A DNA stretch of 32,233 bases, taken from Polyangiaceae bacterium. GTDB lineage: Bacteria; Myxococcota_A; Polyangia; Polyangiales; Polyangiaceae. Within the stretch, counting starts at the first letter, position 1, and each line of letters begins with the position of its first letter. Both the position numbers and the translations under genes were made by a program. Below, piece by piece: positions 16,524 to 25,252 of the stretch. Below the pieces are notes generated by a model. The model searched no databases. It was given only the letters and a program-made list of their open reading frames with translations, and had not been told where the DNA came from. The stretch spans positions 1-32,233 of the forward strand of contig JADLAB010000571.1 in the NCBI GenBank assembly GCA_020848455.1. Reading direction: 5' to 3'.

Positions 16524-16540
16524 CGGTTCAGCCGTGCCAA
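16524..16540 (-). promoter_or_regulatory. Sigma-54-like promoter element upstream of gspC
   Basis: On the minus strand TTGGCACGG (16540-16532) matches all nine positions of the sigma-54 -24 consensus YTGGCACGR. At the required distance the -12 box reads AACCG instead of TTGCA, so only the final C of the GC pair is kept. It lies after the stop of the sigma-54 activator gene and ahead of gspC. An AT-richer TTTGTCAAA stretch is adjacent. The position is right for secretion-operon control, but the weak -12 box makes this tentative. Confidence 0.3.
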
Positions 16541-16553
16541 TTTGACAAACTGC

Positions 16554-18008
16554 CTACTCGACCTCGCCCATCTCCGCGAGCTTGCGGTACACGGTGCGGG
16601 TCGAGATGCCGAGCAGCTGCGCCGCGACGCTCTTGTCGCCGCGGGCGTGGCGCAGCGTCTCGCGGATGAGGCGCCGCTCGACCTCCTCGAGCGGCGTGCC
16701 GACGGCGAAGGTGAGGCTCTCCGGCTCGGCGCTCTCGGTCGCGCGGATCGCCTCGGGCAGATCGTCGACGCTGAGGCGCTCGGCGCGGCACAGCACGACG
16801 GCGCGCTCGATGGCGTTCTCGAGCTCGCGCACGTTGCCGGGCCAGCGGTAGGCGGCGAGCACCTCGAGCACCTCGCGCGGCGCGGTGAGGCGCGGACGGC
16901 GGTTCTTGGCGCAGTAGATGCCGAGGAAGTGGTCGACGAGCAGCGGGATGTCCTCGCGGCGCGCGCGCAGCGGCGGAGCGGTGATCGCGATGACGTTCAG
17001 GCGGTAGTAGAGGTCCTCGCGGAAGCGCCCCGCGGCGACCTCGGCCTGCAGATCCTTGTTCGTCGCCGCGAGCACGCGCACGTCGGCGCGCACGGTGTCG
17101 CCGCCGAGGGGCTCGTACTCGCCCTCCTGCAGCACGCGCAGCAGCTTGACCTGCACGCTCGGCGTGAGCTCGCCGCTCTCGTCGAGGAACAGCGTGCCCC
17201 CGTGGGCCTTCGCGAAGCGGCCCTCGCGCCGGGCGAAGGCGCCGGTAAAGACGCCGCGCTCGTGGCCGAACAGCTCGGCCTCGAGGATCGTCTCCGGGAT
17301 GGCCGCGCAGTTGACGGCCACGAAGGGCAGCGCGGCGCGCGCGCTGCGCTCGTGGATGTAGCGGGCGAGCAGCTCCTTGCCGGTGCCGCTGTCGCCGAGC
17401 AAGAGCACGGTGGCGTTCGACGGCGCGGCCTGGTTCGCGATCTCGAGCACGCGCCGCAGGGCGGGGCTCGAGCCGACGATCTCGCGGTGCGTGAGGTTCT
17501 TGAGCTCGAGTCGGAGCGAGCGGTTCTCGGCGAGGAGCTTGTGACGCTCGGCCGCCTTGCGCACCGCCTTCACGATCGTCATGCGCTTGAGCGGCTTCTC
17601 GACGAAGTCGTACGCGCCCTCGCGCATCGCCTGGACCGCGGTTTCGACCGTCCCGTACGCCGTCATCACGACGACCTCGACGTCGGGCGCGAGCTGCTTG
17701 ACCGCCCGGAGCAGCTCGTGGCCGCTCACGCCCGGCATCATGAGGTCGGTGAGCACCACCTGTACGCGGTGCGTGCGCACGAGCTCGAGGGCCTCCTTGG
17801 CGCTCTGGGCGGGCAGCACGCGCATGCCCTCGCGCTGGAAGATCTTCTCGAGCGAGGCCACGTTTGCGGGCTCGTCGTCGACCACGAGGACGGTGGGCGC
17901 ATCCGGTGCGGCGGGGGCGTCGGAGCTGGCGCGCCGCGTCGGCTGGCTCTCGGGGGCGGGCGACAGGGGGGTGGCGGGCGCGGGTGGCTGGGACGGACGA
18001 TCCGACAC
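16554..18008 (-). CDS. Sigma-54-dependent response regulator (NtrC family)
   Basis: The 484-residue product has a Pro/Ala-rich leader (1-37) and a receiver domain (about 38-155) with Asp44-Asp45, phosphoacceptor Asp88 in LTDLMMPG and Lys138. The AAA+ sigma-54 activation domain (about 173-410) has Walker A GDSGTGKE at 205-212, the sigma-contact loop GVFTGA at 252-257 (usual GAFTGA), Walker B FLDESGE at 274-280 and the [10 protein letters not shown] arginine-finger segment. A Fis-type helix-turn-helix with [17 protein letters not shown] ends the protein. No partner histidine kinase is in the window. It lies immediately upstream of the gsp genes on the same strand and may be their activator; that is inference from position. 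The start is GTG. Confidence 0.93.
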   Translation of the reverse strand: MSDRPSQPPAPATPLSPAPESQPTRRASSDAPAAPDAPTVLVVDDEPANVASLEKIFQREGMRVLPAQSAKEALELVRTHRVQVVLTDLMMPGVSGHELLRAVKQLAPDVEVVVMTAYGTVETAVQAMREGAYDFVEKPLKRMTIVKAVRKAAERHKLLAENRSLRLELKNLTHREIVGSSPALRRVLEIANQAAPSNATVLLLGDSGTGKELLARYIHERSARAALPFVAVNCAAIPETILEAELFGHERGVFTGAFARREGRFAKAHGGTLFLDESGELTPSVQVKLLRVLQEGEYEPLGGDTVRADVRVLAATNKDLQAEVAAGRFREDLYYRLNVIAITAPPLRARREDIPLLVDHFLGIYCAKNRRPRLTAPREVLEVLAAYRWPGNVRELENAIERAVVLCRAERLSVDDLPEAIRATESAEPESLTFAVGTPLEEVERRLIRETLRHARGDKSVAAQLLGISTRTVYRKLAEMGEVE

Positions 18009-18017
18009 CGCGCCACC

Positions 18018-18101
18018 ATGACGTTCCAGCGGCTGCGCGGCAAGCGGTGCAAGTCCCGCTTCCGCAGAGCGGCGGCCTCCGGGACAATGCCGGACCCATG
18101 A
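18018..18101 (+). CDS. Possible 27-codon upstream frame overlapping gluQRS start
   Basis: A frame MTFQRLRGKRC...MPDP runs from ATG 18018 and its stop TGA overlaps the gluQRS start as ATGA, the arrangement used for coupled translation. It is very Arg/Lys-rich and has no clear ribosome site. It occupies nearly all of the 89-bp space between the divergent regulator and gluQRS. It may be a leader peptide or a chance frame. Confidence 0.2.
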   Translation: MTFQRLRGKRCKSRFRRAAASGTMPDP

Positions 18102-19078
18102 CGGCCCGAGGTCCCGAAGCGCGTCGCGCGAGCCCCGTCGTCGGGCGCCTCGCGCCGAGCCCCACGGGTCTCTTGCACCTCGGGCATGCGCGCACCTTCC
18201 TCTGCGCCTTCTGGAGCGCCCGCGCGGCGGGCGGACGCGTGCTCCTGCGCCTGGAGGACCTGGACGGGCCGCGCGTGCGCCCCGGGATGATCGACGCGGC
18301 GCTCTGCGACCTCGCGTGGCTCGGGCTCGAGTGGGACGAGGCGCCGCTCGTGCAGTCCGAGGGCCTGCCGCGCCTGCGCGCGGCGGTGGCGGAGCTGGTG
18401 CGGCGCGGTGCCGCCTACCCCTGCGTGTGCAGCCGCGCCGACGTGCGCCGGGCGCTGAGCGCGCCGCAAGCGGGCGAGGCCGAGCCGCGCTACCCCGGCA
18501 CCTGCCGCGAGCGCTTCCCGTCGCTCGAGGCGGCCGAGCGCCGCGCCGGGCGCGCCGCGGGGTTGCGCTTCCGCGTGCCCGACGGCGAGGTCGAGATCCG
18601 CGACGCCTTCGCGGCGCCGACGCGCCACGACGTGGCGCGCGAGACCGGCGACTTCGTCGTGAGCAAGCGCGATCACACGCCCGCCTACCAGCTCGCGGTC
18701 GTCGTGGACGACGCCTTCCAGGGTGTGACGGAGGTCCTGCGCGGGGACGATCTCTTGCCGAGCACGGCGCGCCAGTGGCACCTGCAGCGCGCGCTCGGTC
18801 TGCCGCACCCGCGCTGGATCCACCTGCCGCTCGTCGTCGACGACGCCGGGCGGCGCTTCGCCAAGCGCGCGGACGACCTCAGCCTCGCGGAGCTGCGCGC
18901 GCGCGGCGTCGACCCGCGGGCCGTCGTCGCCTGGGCGGCGCGGGCGAGCGGCATGATCGTACCGGAGCGCGTCGCGGCCGCGGAGGCGAGCGCCGCCTTC
19001 GCGCTCGAGGCCGTGCCGCGCACGCCGGTGCGCTGCGATGGGCAGACGCTCGCTCGGCTCCTCGCGGCGCGGGCGTGA
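18098..19078 (+). CDS. gluQ: Glutamyl-Q tRNA(Asp) synthetase
   Basis: The 326-residue product is a shortened glutamyl-tRNA synthetase lacking the anticodon-binding domain. GluQRS activates glutamate and transfers it to queuosine in the wobble position of tRNA-Asp, in the cytoplasm. The class I motif HLGH is at 27-30 (GRLAPSPTGLLHLGHARTF). The zinc ligands of the family are visible as C109-x-C111 and C136 with Tyr132. RLEDLDGPRV (51-60) and YQLAVVVDDAFQGVTEVLRGDDLL (197-220) are typical. The KMSKS-like site is reduced to FAKRADDLSL. Length fits GluQRS (about 300) and not full GltX (about 470). It stands alone on the plus strand. Confidence 0.93.
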   Translation: MTARGPEARRASPVVGRLAPSPTGLLHLGHARTFLCAFWSARAAGGRVLLRLEDLDGPRVRPGMIDAALCDLAWLGLEWDEAPLVQSEGLPRLRAAVAELVRRGAAYPCVCSRADVRRALSAPQAGEAEPRYPGTCRERFPSLEAAERRAGRAAGLRFRVPDGEVEIRDAFAAPTRHDVARETGDFVVSKRDHTPAYQLAVVVDDAFQGVTEVLRGDDLLPSTARQWHLQRALGLPHPRWIHLPLVVDDAGRRFAKRADDLSLAELRARGVDPRAVVAWAARASGMIVPERVAAAEASAAFALEAVPRTPVRCDGQTLARLLAARA

Positions 19079-19149
19079 GCGCGCACGGATCCGGCGGGCC
19101 CACCCCACCCGGGGGCTTCGACGCGAGCGGCCGAGGACGAGGGGGCCAA

Positions 19150-19178
19150 GGGGTCGAGCGCGGGCGAGCGCCGACCCC
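19150..19178. terminator. GC hairpin between convergent gluQRS and outer-membrane gene
   Basis: GGGGTCG pairs with CGACCCC and an inner GCGC pairs with GCGC, with one bulged A and a GGGCGA loop. It lies in the 110-bp gap where the two genes converge and could stop both transcripts. No T-run follows. Confidence 0.4.
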
Positions 19179-19188
19179 GAGCAGGACG

Positions 19189-20076
19189 CTAGAAATACGC
19201 ACCGCGGACGGCCACCGAGAGCTCGCGCGTGACGCTCGCATTGCGGCCCGCGAGCCGATGGGCGTAGCCGAGCTCCACCGCCGCGTGGTCGCTCAGGCGG
19301 AAGTAGGGGCGGAGCTCGAGCCAGGCGCCGAGGCCCTGCACGCGCGCGAGCTCGTCGCCCCAGGCCGCGGCGTAGGGCCGATCGACGTGGCCGACGAGGT
19401 CGGCGTCGAAGCGCAAGCCGAGCGCGAGCCCGGACTGCCACGGGACGAGCCACTCGGGCGTCGTGAGCTCGAGCGCCGTCGTCGCGCCGAGCGCCGGGTT
19501 CTGCCGCGCGCCCTGGCGATACGCGCCGCTGCCGAGCTCGAGCCCTGCGCGCCACGCGACGGAGGCCGCGAGCGCGACGCCGAGCTCGACCCCGCCGGCC
19601 GCGTAGTGCAGCCGGGCGTGCGACAGCTTGGCCACGTCGAGGTCGAGGGGCGCCGTCGCGGCGAGCCACACGCCGAAGTGGTGGTCCGGCGCGTCGAGCA
19701 ACCGGGCGCTCGCGTGGGCGCGCACGAGCCCGGCGCGATCCGCGGCGTGGAAGGTGTACGTGCCGATCGGCGTCGCCTCGAGCGTCTCGGCCGCGGCCGA
19801 CACGTAGCCGCCTTCGAGCCGCAGGTAGAGCTGCGACAGCGGGCCTGCTTCACCGAGGCAGTAGCCCACGCCGAGCTCGAGCTCGCGCACGGCGGCGCTG
19901 CCGGTCGCGCCGGGCGCGCTCGCGGCCTCGAAGTCGCCGTAGCCGACGGTGAGCTCGGTCCCCCAGTCCCATCCGTCGGCGACGACCGGCACGCCGACCG
20001 GCGGGCTCGCGGCGGCGCGGCCGGAGGCCGCGGCGCACAGGCCGAGGGCGAGGGCGAGGGGGGCGAGCCTGCACAT
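19189..20076 (-). CDS. Predicted outer-membrane beta-barrel protein
   Basis: The 295-residue product has a signal peptide (MCRLAPLALALGLCAAASGRAAA, cut at about 22-24). Alternating hydrophobic strands rich in Gly, Leu and aromatic residues fill the rest (ELTVGYGDFEAA, LYLRLEGGYVSA, AVELGYAHRL). The chain ends AVRGAYF, with the C-terminal Phe typical of outer-membrane barrels recognised by the BAM complex. I recognise no named family; the function is unknown. It is divergent from the potassium channel gene, with 120 bp between starts, and convergent with gluQRS. Confidence 0.72.
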   Translation of the reverse strand: MCRLAPLALALGLCAAASGRAAASPPVGVPVVADGWDWGTELTVGYGDFEAASAPGATGSAAVRELELGVGYCLGEAGPLSQLYLRLEGGYVSAAAETLEATPIGTYTFHAADRAGLVRAHASARLLDAPDHHFGVWLAATAPLDLDVAKLSHARLHYAAGGVELGVALAASVAWRAGLELGSGAYRQGARQNPALGATTALELTTPEWLVPWQSGLALGLRFDADLVGHVDRPYAAAWGDELARVQGLGAWLELRPYFRLSDHAAVELGYAHRLAGRNASVTRELSVAVRGAYF

Positions 20077-20196
20077 GACGACGCGGATTGCACCACAGCC
20101 CGGGCGACGCGTCTCGCGGGGCGGACGGGCTCGTCGGCCGAGCGCCGCGCGGTCGCCGAGTTTGCCGCGCGCTCCATGCTTGGCTAAGCGTCCGCA

Positions 20197-21297
20197 GTGG
20201 CCGGGCGCAGCGTGCAGGCGGGCGGAGCACAGGGCAGCCGCCTGCACTACTCGGCGGGGCGCGACGCCCTGGCGGTGCGCAATCGCCTCGCCTACGCCTT
20301 CGCCGCCCTCGTGCTCGTGTTCGGTGCTGGCGTCGTCGGCTACTGGCTCATGGGCGCCGGCGAGTGGAGCTGGCTCGACTGCGCCTACATGGTGCTCACC
20401 ACGATCACCACCGTGGGCTACGGCGAGATCGTGCCGGTCCGCCAGGTGCCCTACGGACGCGCCTTCACCATGGGCGTCGTGGTGGCCGGCGTCGGGGTGA
20501 GCCTGTACTTTTTCTCGGCGCTCACCGCGTTCATCATCGAGGGCGACCTCCGGGAAGCCCTGTGGAGGCGCAGGATGCAGAGGCGGCTCGACGCCCTCGA
20601 GGGGCATTTCGTGGTGTGCGGCGCGGGCCGCACGGGGCGTCACGTCATCGACGAGATCGTCGAGGCGGGGCGCGTCGTCGTGGTCGTGGAGCGGGATCAG
20701 GCCGAGCTCGACCGCCTCGCGGCGCGCCACGGCGAGCGCTTCATCGGCGTCGTGGGGGACGCGACGGAGGACGCCGTCCTGCGCGAGGCGGGCGTGGAGC
20801 GCGCCGCCGGCATCGTCACGTCGCTCCACAGCGACCAGGACAACCTGTTCGTGGCGCTCTCGGCGCGGCAGCTGAACCCGACCCTGCGCGTCGTGAGCCG
20901 CGGCATCGAGGACCGCGCGGCCGCCAAGCTGCGGCAGGCGGGCGCCGACGTGGTGGTGAGCCCCGACCAGATCGGCGGCAAGCGCATGGCGCAGGAGCTC
21001 ATGCGTCCCAACATCGTGGGCTTCCTCGACCTCATCGTGCGCGACGAGGAGCACCGGCTCGACATCGAGGAGATCACGGTGCCCGAGACGAGCCCGCTCG
21101 TCGGCGTGAAGCTCGCCGCCTCGCGCATCCGCGAGGTGAGCAACGCGCTCGTGCTGGCGGCCACCGAGCCGGGCGGCAAGCAGCACTACAATCCGCCGCC
21201 GAATTTCAAGCTCGTGGCAGGCATGCGGCTCATGGTGCTCGGCGAGCGCCATGCGCTCGAGCGCCTGCAGCGCCACGTCGCCGGTCGGCCGGCGTGA
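20197..21297 (+). CDS. Potassium channel with RCK (TrkA-N and TrkA-C) domains
   Basis: The 366-residue inner-membrane channel has two helices (about 30-52 and 88-115) flanking a pore loop with selectivity filter TTVGYGE (71-77), the K+ signature. A cytoplasmic RCK-N domain follows, with nucleotide-binding GAGRTGRHV (142-150) and a distant acidic residue in VVVERDQ. An RCK-C domain (about 285-360) completes the MthK-like layout, so ligand gating by NAD(H), nucleotide or calcium is likely. The start is GTG at 20197 without a visible ribosome site; a GTG about 78 nt further in is possible. It is a single gene, divergent from the outer-membrane gene. Confidence 0.93.
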   Translation: MAGRSVQAGGAQGSRLHYSAGRDALAVRNRLAYAFAALVLVFGAGVVGYWLMGAGEWSWLDCAYMVLTTITTVGYGEIVPVRQVPYGRAFTMGVVVAGVGVSLYFFSALTAFIIEGDLREALWRRRMQRRLDALEGHFVVCGAGRTGRHVIDEIVEAGRVVVVVERDQAELDRLAARHGERFIGVVGDATEDAVLREAGVERAAGIVTSLHSDQDNLFVALSARQLNPTLRVVSRGIEDRAAAKLRQAGADVVVSPDQIGGKRMAQELMRPNIVGFLDLIVRDEEHRLDIEEITVPETSPLVGVKLAASRIREVSNALVLAATEPGGKQHYNPPPNFKLVAGMRLMVLGERHALERLQRHVAGRPA

Positions 21298-21324
21298 GGG
21301 GCGCCGCGCGGGCAGGACGGCGGG

Positions 21325-21945
21325 TCACCACTCCGACAGGGCGTCGAGCTCGAGGGCGAGCGAGAGTCGGCCGTGGGCGCCCGCGACGCCGTCTCGCACC
21401 ACGTAGTCGATCTCGAGCTCCGGCCCGACCCCGACCCAGGTGTCCCGGAAGAAGTCGCCACCGTCGTGACTCTCCGAGATCACGGGCAGCACCGCGACGA
21501 CGCCGCCCACGGACCCCACCGAGGACGACTGCGACGAGCCCGCTTCTTCGGGTGGTGCGCCCGCGCCCGCCGCCGCATCCCCGCCGTCGAACACGGCCCG
21601 GAAGCCGCCCCGCGCGCCCACCCGGTAGATGAGCGCGGGGCCCTCGGGCATCCAGATGTGGTCGACCCCGATCTCGTCGACGAAGCAACCCTTCGGCCCG
21701 GGCTCGCCGCGCAGGCGCTGGGCCTGCGTCTCCGGGTAGAGGCCGCCGCCGGCGTTCACCGAGAAATTCGCCGTGCTCCGGTCGGTCGTCTTGGCCCCGA
21801 AGCCGAGGCCCGCGAGAACTTCCAGGCCATAGTGCCCGCCGAAGTCGGTGGTCGGGCCGATCGAGGCCCGCGCCGACACGCAGCCCGTGCCGGCGAGCAG
21901 GAGCGCGAGCGTCCCGAGGCGACCTGCCGATCTTCGTACGTGCAT
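21325..21945 (-). CDS. Exported protein of unknown function
   Basis: The 206-residue product has ATG at 21945 with GGAG 7 nt upstream. A basic N-terminus (MHVRRSAGR) leads to a hydrophobic core and Cys22 (LLLAGTGC). The lipobox is off consensus, so either lipoprotein processing at Cys22 or signal peptidase I cleavage after VSA is possible. The body has strand-like segments (HYGLEVLAGLGFGAKT, TWVGVGPELEIDYVV, LSLALELDAL) interrupted by a Glu/Ala/Ser-rich stretch. The alternation and aromatic content suggest a small barrel or beta-rich periplasmic protein. No family is recognised. It converges with the potassium channel gene 27 nt away. Confidence 0.65.
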   Translation of the reverse strand: MHVRRSAGRLGTLALLLAGTGCVSARASIGPTTDFGGHYGLEVLAGLGFGAKTTDRSTANFSVNAGGGLYPETQAQRLRGEPGPKGCFVDEIGVDHIWMPEGPALIYRVGARGGFRAVFDGGDAAAGAGAPPEEAGSSQSSSVGSVGGVVAVLPVISESHDGGDFFRDTWVGVGPELEIDYVVRDGVAGAHGRLSLALELDALSEW

Positions 21946-22135
21946 CCAACCGCTCCCGTGCTCGACTCGTCCACTGCCAGCGCGCTCTGGCCGTCGCGAG
22001 GGACGGCCCACGACCGGTCCAGCGTCCCAGGAACGCGCCCGGCGTCGAAACCTTGCAGTCCGCCGCGAGAGCACCGTACGGCGCGAAGATCGCGCAAGAT
22101 CGCGGATTGCGGCAGGTTCCGACCTGTTCGGTGCG
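21946..22135. other. Intergenic region with tandem 10-bp repeat and small hairpin
   Basis: Between the exported-protein start and the RND stop, AAGATCGCG occurs twice 10 bp apart (22086-22104), about one helical turn, as a regulator half-site pair might. CAGGT-TCCG-ACCTG (22113-22126) is a 5-bp hairpin just beyond the RND stop and could be a weak terminator. No gene is visible here. Confidence 0.3.
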
Positions 22136-25100
22136 CTAGGCGCCCGGGCTCGGCGCCGGGCGCCCGAAGGACAGCCACCGCCGCAGCGCCTGCCAGCCAC
22201 GCCGCGCGAGGCCGAGCAGCCAGTCGGCGAACACGTAGGACGCCGGCACGACGAGCAGGCTCAGCAAGGTCGACAGGATGAGCCCGCCGAGCACCGCGAC
22301 GGCCATGGGACCGCGGGTCTCGGACCCGGCGCCGAGCGCCAGCGCCGCCGGCAGCGCGGCCATCATGGTGGACGCGCTCGTCATGATGATGGGCCGCAGG
22401 CGTACGGGACCGGCCTTCGCCATGGCCTCGCGGGCCGTGCAGCCCGTCTCGCGCCGCACCTCGAGGGCGTAGTCGACGAGGATGATCGAGTTTTTCTTCA
22501 CGATGCCCGTGAGCAGCAAGAGCCCGATGATGCTGTACATGTTGAGGCTGTGGCCGGCGACGAGCAGCGCCCCCACGGCGCCCGCTGCCGCGAGCGGCAG
22601 AATCGTCAGGACCGTCATCGGGTGCACGAGCGAGTTGAACTGGGCCGCGAGGATCATGTAGGCGACCGCGATCCCGAGGATGAAGGCGAAGAGGAAGCTC
22701 TCGAGCGATTCGCGAAACGCGACGCTCGCACCGCCGAGCACGATGCGCGCGCCCTCGGGCATGTCCTTGGCGAGCGACTCGACGAGCGCCAGCGCCTCGT
22801 CCTGCGAGTGGCCGGGCGCCACGTTGGCGAACACGGTGACGGCGCGCTCGCGGTCGCGGCGCGTGATCGCCTGCAGCGAGGGTTGCTCCTCCTGGCTCAC
22901 GAGCGAGGCCATCGGCAGCAGCGCGCCCGAGTCGCTGCGCACCCGCAGCTTGCCGAGGCTCTCGGGCCGGTCGCGCTGGTCCGCGAGCAGGCGCACGCGG
23001 ACGTCGATGCGGCGGCCGCCGGTCGAGTACTTGCCGATGCGGGCGCCGCCCACGAGCGCGTTCAGCGTCGTGGCGATGCTGTCGATCGACACGCCCATGT
23101 CGGCGGCGCGGGCGCGATCGGGCGTGACGCGCAGCTCGGGCAGGCCGAGCTGGTAGTCGGTGTCGATGTCGACCACGACGCCGCTCTCCTTCAGCTTGCG
23201 CCGCACCTCGTCCGAGGCGGCCACGATCTGTTCCCATTCGTGGCCCCGGACCGAGAACTCGACCGGAAAGCCGCGCTGGCCCGTGAGGCCGGAGAGCGAC
23301 AGGTCTTGCACGACGGCCTTGAGCCCGGGGAAGGCGTTGAGCTCCTTGCGCAAGACGCCGGCGAACTCCTGCTGGGTGACCTTGCGCTCCTTGGGGGGCA
23401 CGAGCGTGATGAACATCATGCCGGTGTTGACCCCGGCGCCGCCGAAGCCGCCCACGACCACGAAGGCGCGCGCGATCTCCGGGCGGCCGTTCACGACCGC
23501 CTCGGCCTGGCGCACCAGCCTGTCCGTCTCGTCGAGACTCGCGCCGACGGCCGTCTGGAGGCGCACGATGAGCGAGGACTGATCCTGCGCGGGCGAGAAC
23601 TCCTTCTGAAGGCTCATGCAGCCGACGACCGTGCCGCCCAGCAGCGCGCTCGCGGCGACCAGCACCACGGCCGGGCCGTACCAGCTCCGGAGCGCGCCGC
23701 GCAGCAACCAGGCGTAGACACGCCGCAGGCCGTCGAAGGCGCGATCCACCTGGCGCCCGAGGAAGCTGCGGCCGTGGCGGCCGACGTCGAGGAACTGCGC
23801 GCAGCGCGCCGGGGCGAGCGTGACCGCCTCGAGGTAGCTCAACATGACGGCGATGGACAGCGTCACGCCGAACTGCATGAAGAACTTGCCGATCACACCC
23901 GTCATGAAGGCGACCGGCAGGAAGATGGCGCACACGGCCAGGGTCGCGGACATCGCCGCGAAGGTGATCTCGCGCGTACCCTCGCGCGCCGCCGTGACCC
24001 GGTCTTTGCCCATCTCGCCGTGGCGCACGATGTTCTCGAGCACCATGATGGCGTCGTCGACCACGATGCCGACCGCCAGCGACAGCGCCAGCAGGGTGAA
24101 GGTGTTGAGCGTGTAGCCGAGGAAGTAGATGATCGCGATGGTGCCGAGCAGCGACATCGGGATCGCCAGGACGACGTTCAGGGTGCTCGACAGGGAACCG
24201 AGGAACATCCAGCACACGAGCGCGGTGAGCAGGACGGCGAGGATGAGCTCGAACTCGATCTCGTGGACCGACTCCTCGATGAAGCGCGACGTGTCGAACA
24301 TCACCTGCGCGCGCATGCCGTCGGGCAGCGAGGCCTGGACGGCCTCGAGCTCGGTCTTCACCGCCTGGGCCACGGCGACCGCGTTGGCGCCGCGCTGCTT
24401 CTTCACGCCCATGCCCTGGGCCGGCGCACCGGCCAGGCGCCCGATGCGCCGCTCGTCCTCGAAGCCGTCCTCGACCAGCGCCACGTCTTTCAAGCGCACC
24501 GGCGCCCGCGCGTCCGAGCGCACCACGATGTTCTCGAGCTCGCTCGTGTCGATGGCCTCGCCGAGCACGCGCACGTTGATCTCGCGCCCGGTCGCCTGGA
24601 TGAGGCCCGCGGGCAGCTCGACGTGCTGGCGCTGCAGCGCGCTCACCACGTCGCCCACCGTGAGGCCGCGCTCGTCGAGCGCGCTGCCGTTCACCCAGAT
24701 GCGGATGTTGCGCTCGAGGTAGCCGCCCAGGATGATCTCGCCCACGCCGGGCACCGTCTGCAGGCGCTCCTTGATGCGGTAGCGCGCGTAGTCGCTCACC
24801 ACCTGGCGCGAGTAGGGGCCGGACACGCCCACCCACATGATGGGCTGGTCCTCGGGGTTGCTCTTCGAGATGATCGGCGGGTCGATGTCGCGGGGCAGGC
24901 GTCGCCCGGCCTGCGACACCTTGGTCTGGGCGTCCTGCAACGCGACGTCGACCTCGCGCGCGAGATCGAGCTCGACCGTGATGTTGGCGGAGCCCTGGCG
25001 CGACGTCGAGGTGAGCGACTTCACGCCCTCGACCTGCACGAGCGCCTCCTCGAGGATCTCGACGACGTCGTGCTCCATCATCTCCGGCGCGGCGCCCTCG

Positions 25101-25252
25101 CGCGTCACGCTCACGGTGATGTTGGGAAAATCGACGTCGGGCAGCTGGCTCACGCCGATGCGCCGCATGGCGATGATGCCGAACACGACGGCGCCCGCCA
25201 TGAGCATCCAGGCGAGGACCGGCTTTCGGATGCAGGTCTCGGTGATGTTCAT
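22136..25252 (-). CDS. RND efflux transporter, inner-membrane pump (HAE1/AcrB-like)
   Basis: The 1038-residue protein starts MNITETCIRKPVLAWMLMAG and has the RND layout: one N-terminal helix, a large periplasmic loop, six helices, a second loop and the C-terminal helix bundle. TM4 carries the proton-relay Asp pair in SLAVGIVVDDAIMVLEN, and TM10 a Lys in GIVKKNSIILVDY, as AcrB does. The length is normal. It exports hydrophobic compounds by proton antiport together with the adaptor and the TolC-like factor encoded nearby. The start overlaps the adaptor stop by 4 nt. The substrate cannot be read from sequence. Resemblance to HAE1 rather than metal pumps (CusA) rests on the general pattern. Confidence 0.95.
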   Translation of the reverse strand: MNITETCIRKPVLAWMLMAGAVVFGIIAMRRIGVSQLPDVDFPNITVSVTREGAAPEMMEHDVVEILEEALVQVEGVKSLTSTSRQGSANITVELDLAREVDVALQDAQTKVSQAGRRLPRDIDPPIISKSNPEDQPIMWVGVSGPYSRQVVSDYARYRIKERLQTVPGVGEIILGGYLERNIRIWVNGSALDERGLTVGDVVSALQRQHVELPAGLIQATGREINVRVLGEAIDTSELENIVVRSDARAPVRLKDVALVEDGFEDERRIGRLAGAPAQGMGVKKQRGANAVAVAQAVKTELEAVQASLPDGMRAQVMFDTSRFIEESVHEIEFELILAVLLTALVCWMFLGSLSSTLNVVLAIPMSLLGTIAIIYFLGYTLNTFTLLALSLAVGIVVDDAIMVLENIVRHGEMGKDRVTAAREGTREITFAAMSATLAVCAIFLPVAFMTGVIGKFFMQFGVTLSIAVMLSYLEAVTLAPARCAQFLDVGRHGRSFLGRQVDRAFDGLRRVYAWLLRGALRSWYGPAVVLVAASALLGGTVVGCMSLQKEFSPAQDQSSLIVRLQTAVGASLDETDRLVRQAEAVVNGRPEIARAFVVVGGFGGAGVNTGMMFITLVPPKERKVTQQEFAGVLRKELNAFPGLKAVVQDLSLSGLTGQRGFPVEFSVRGHEWEQIVAASDEVRRKLKESGVVVDIDTDYQLGLPELRVTPDRARAADMGVSIDSIATTLNALVGGARIGKYSTGGRRIDVRVRLLADQRDRPESLGKLRVRSDSGALLPMASLVSQEEQPSLQAITRRDRERAVTVFANVAPGHSQDEALALVESLAKDMPEGARIVLGGASVAFRESLESFLFAFILGIAVAYMILAAQFNSLVHPMTVLTILPLAAAGAVGALLVAGHSLNMYSIIGLLLLTGIVKKNSIILVDYALEVRRETGCTAREAMAKAGPVRLRPIIMTSASTMMAALPAALALGAGSETRGPMAVAVLGGLILSTLLSLLVVPASYVFADWLLGLARRGWQALRRWLSFGRPAPSPGA

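Noticed and set aside
16542-16570. TTGACA on the plus strand resembling a sigma-70 -35 box
   Set aside because: No -10-like hexamer lies about 17 bp downstream, and no plus-strand gene follows before the end of the antisense regulator gene.
18044-18066. tRNA T-arm-like GGTGCAAGTCC sequence
   Set aside because: The stem and loop are only partly right, and no acceptor, D or anticodon arms fit around it.
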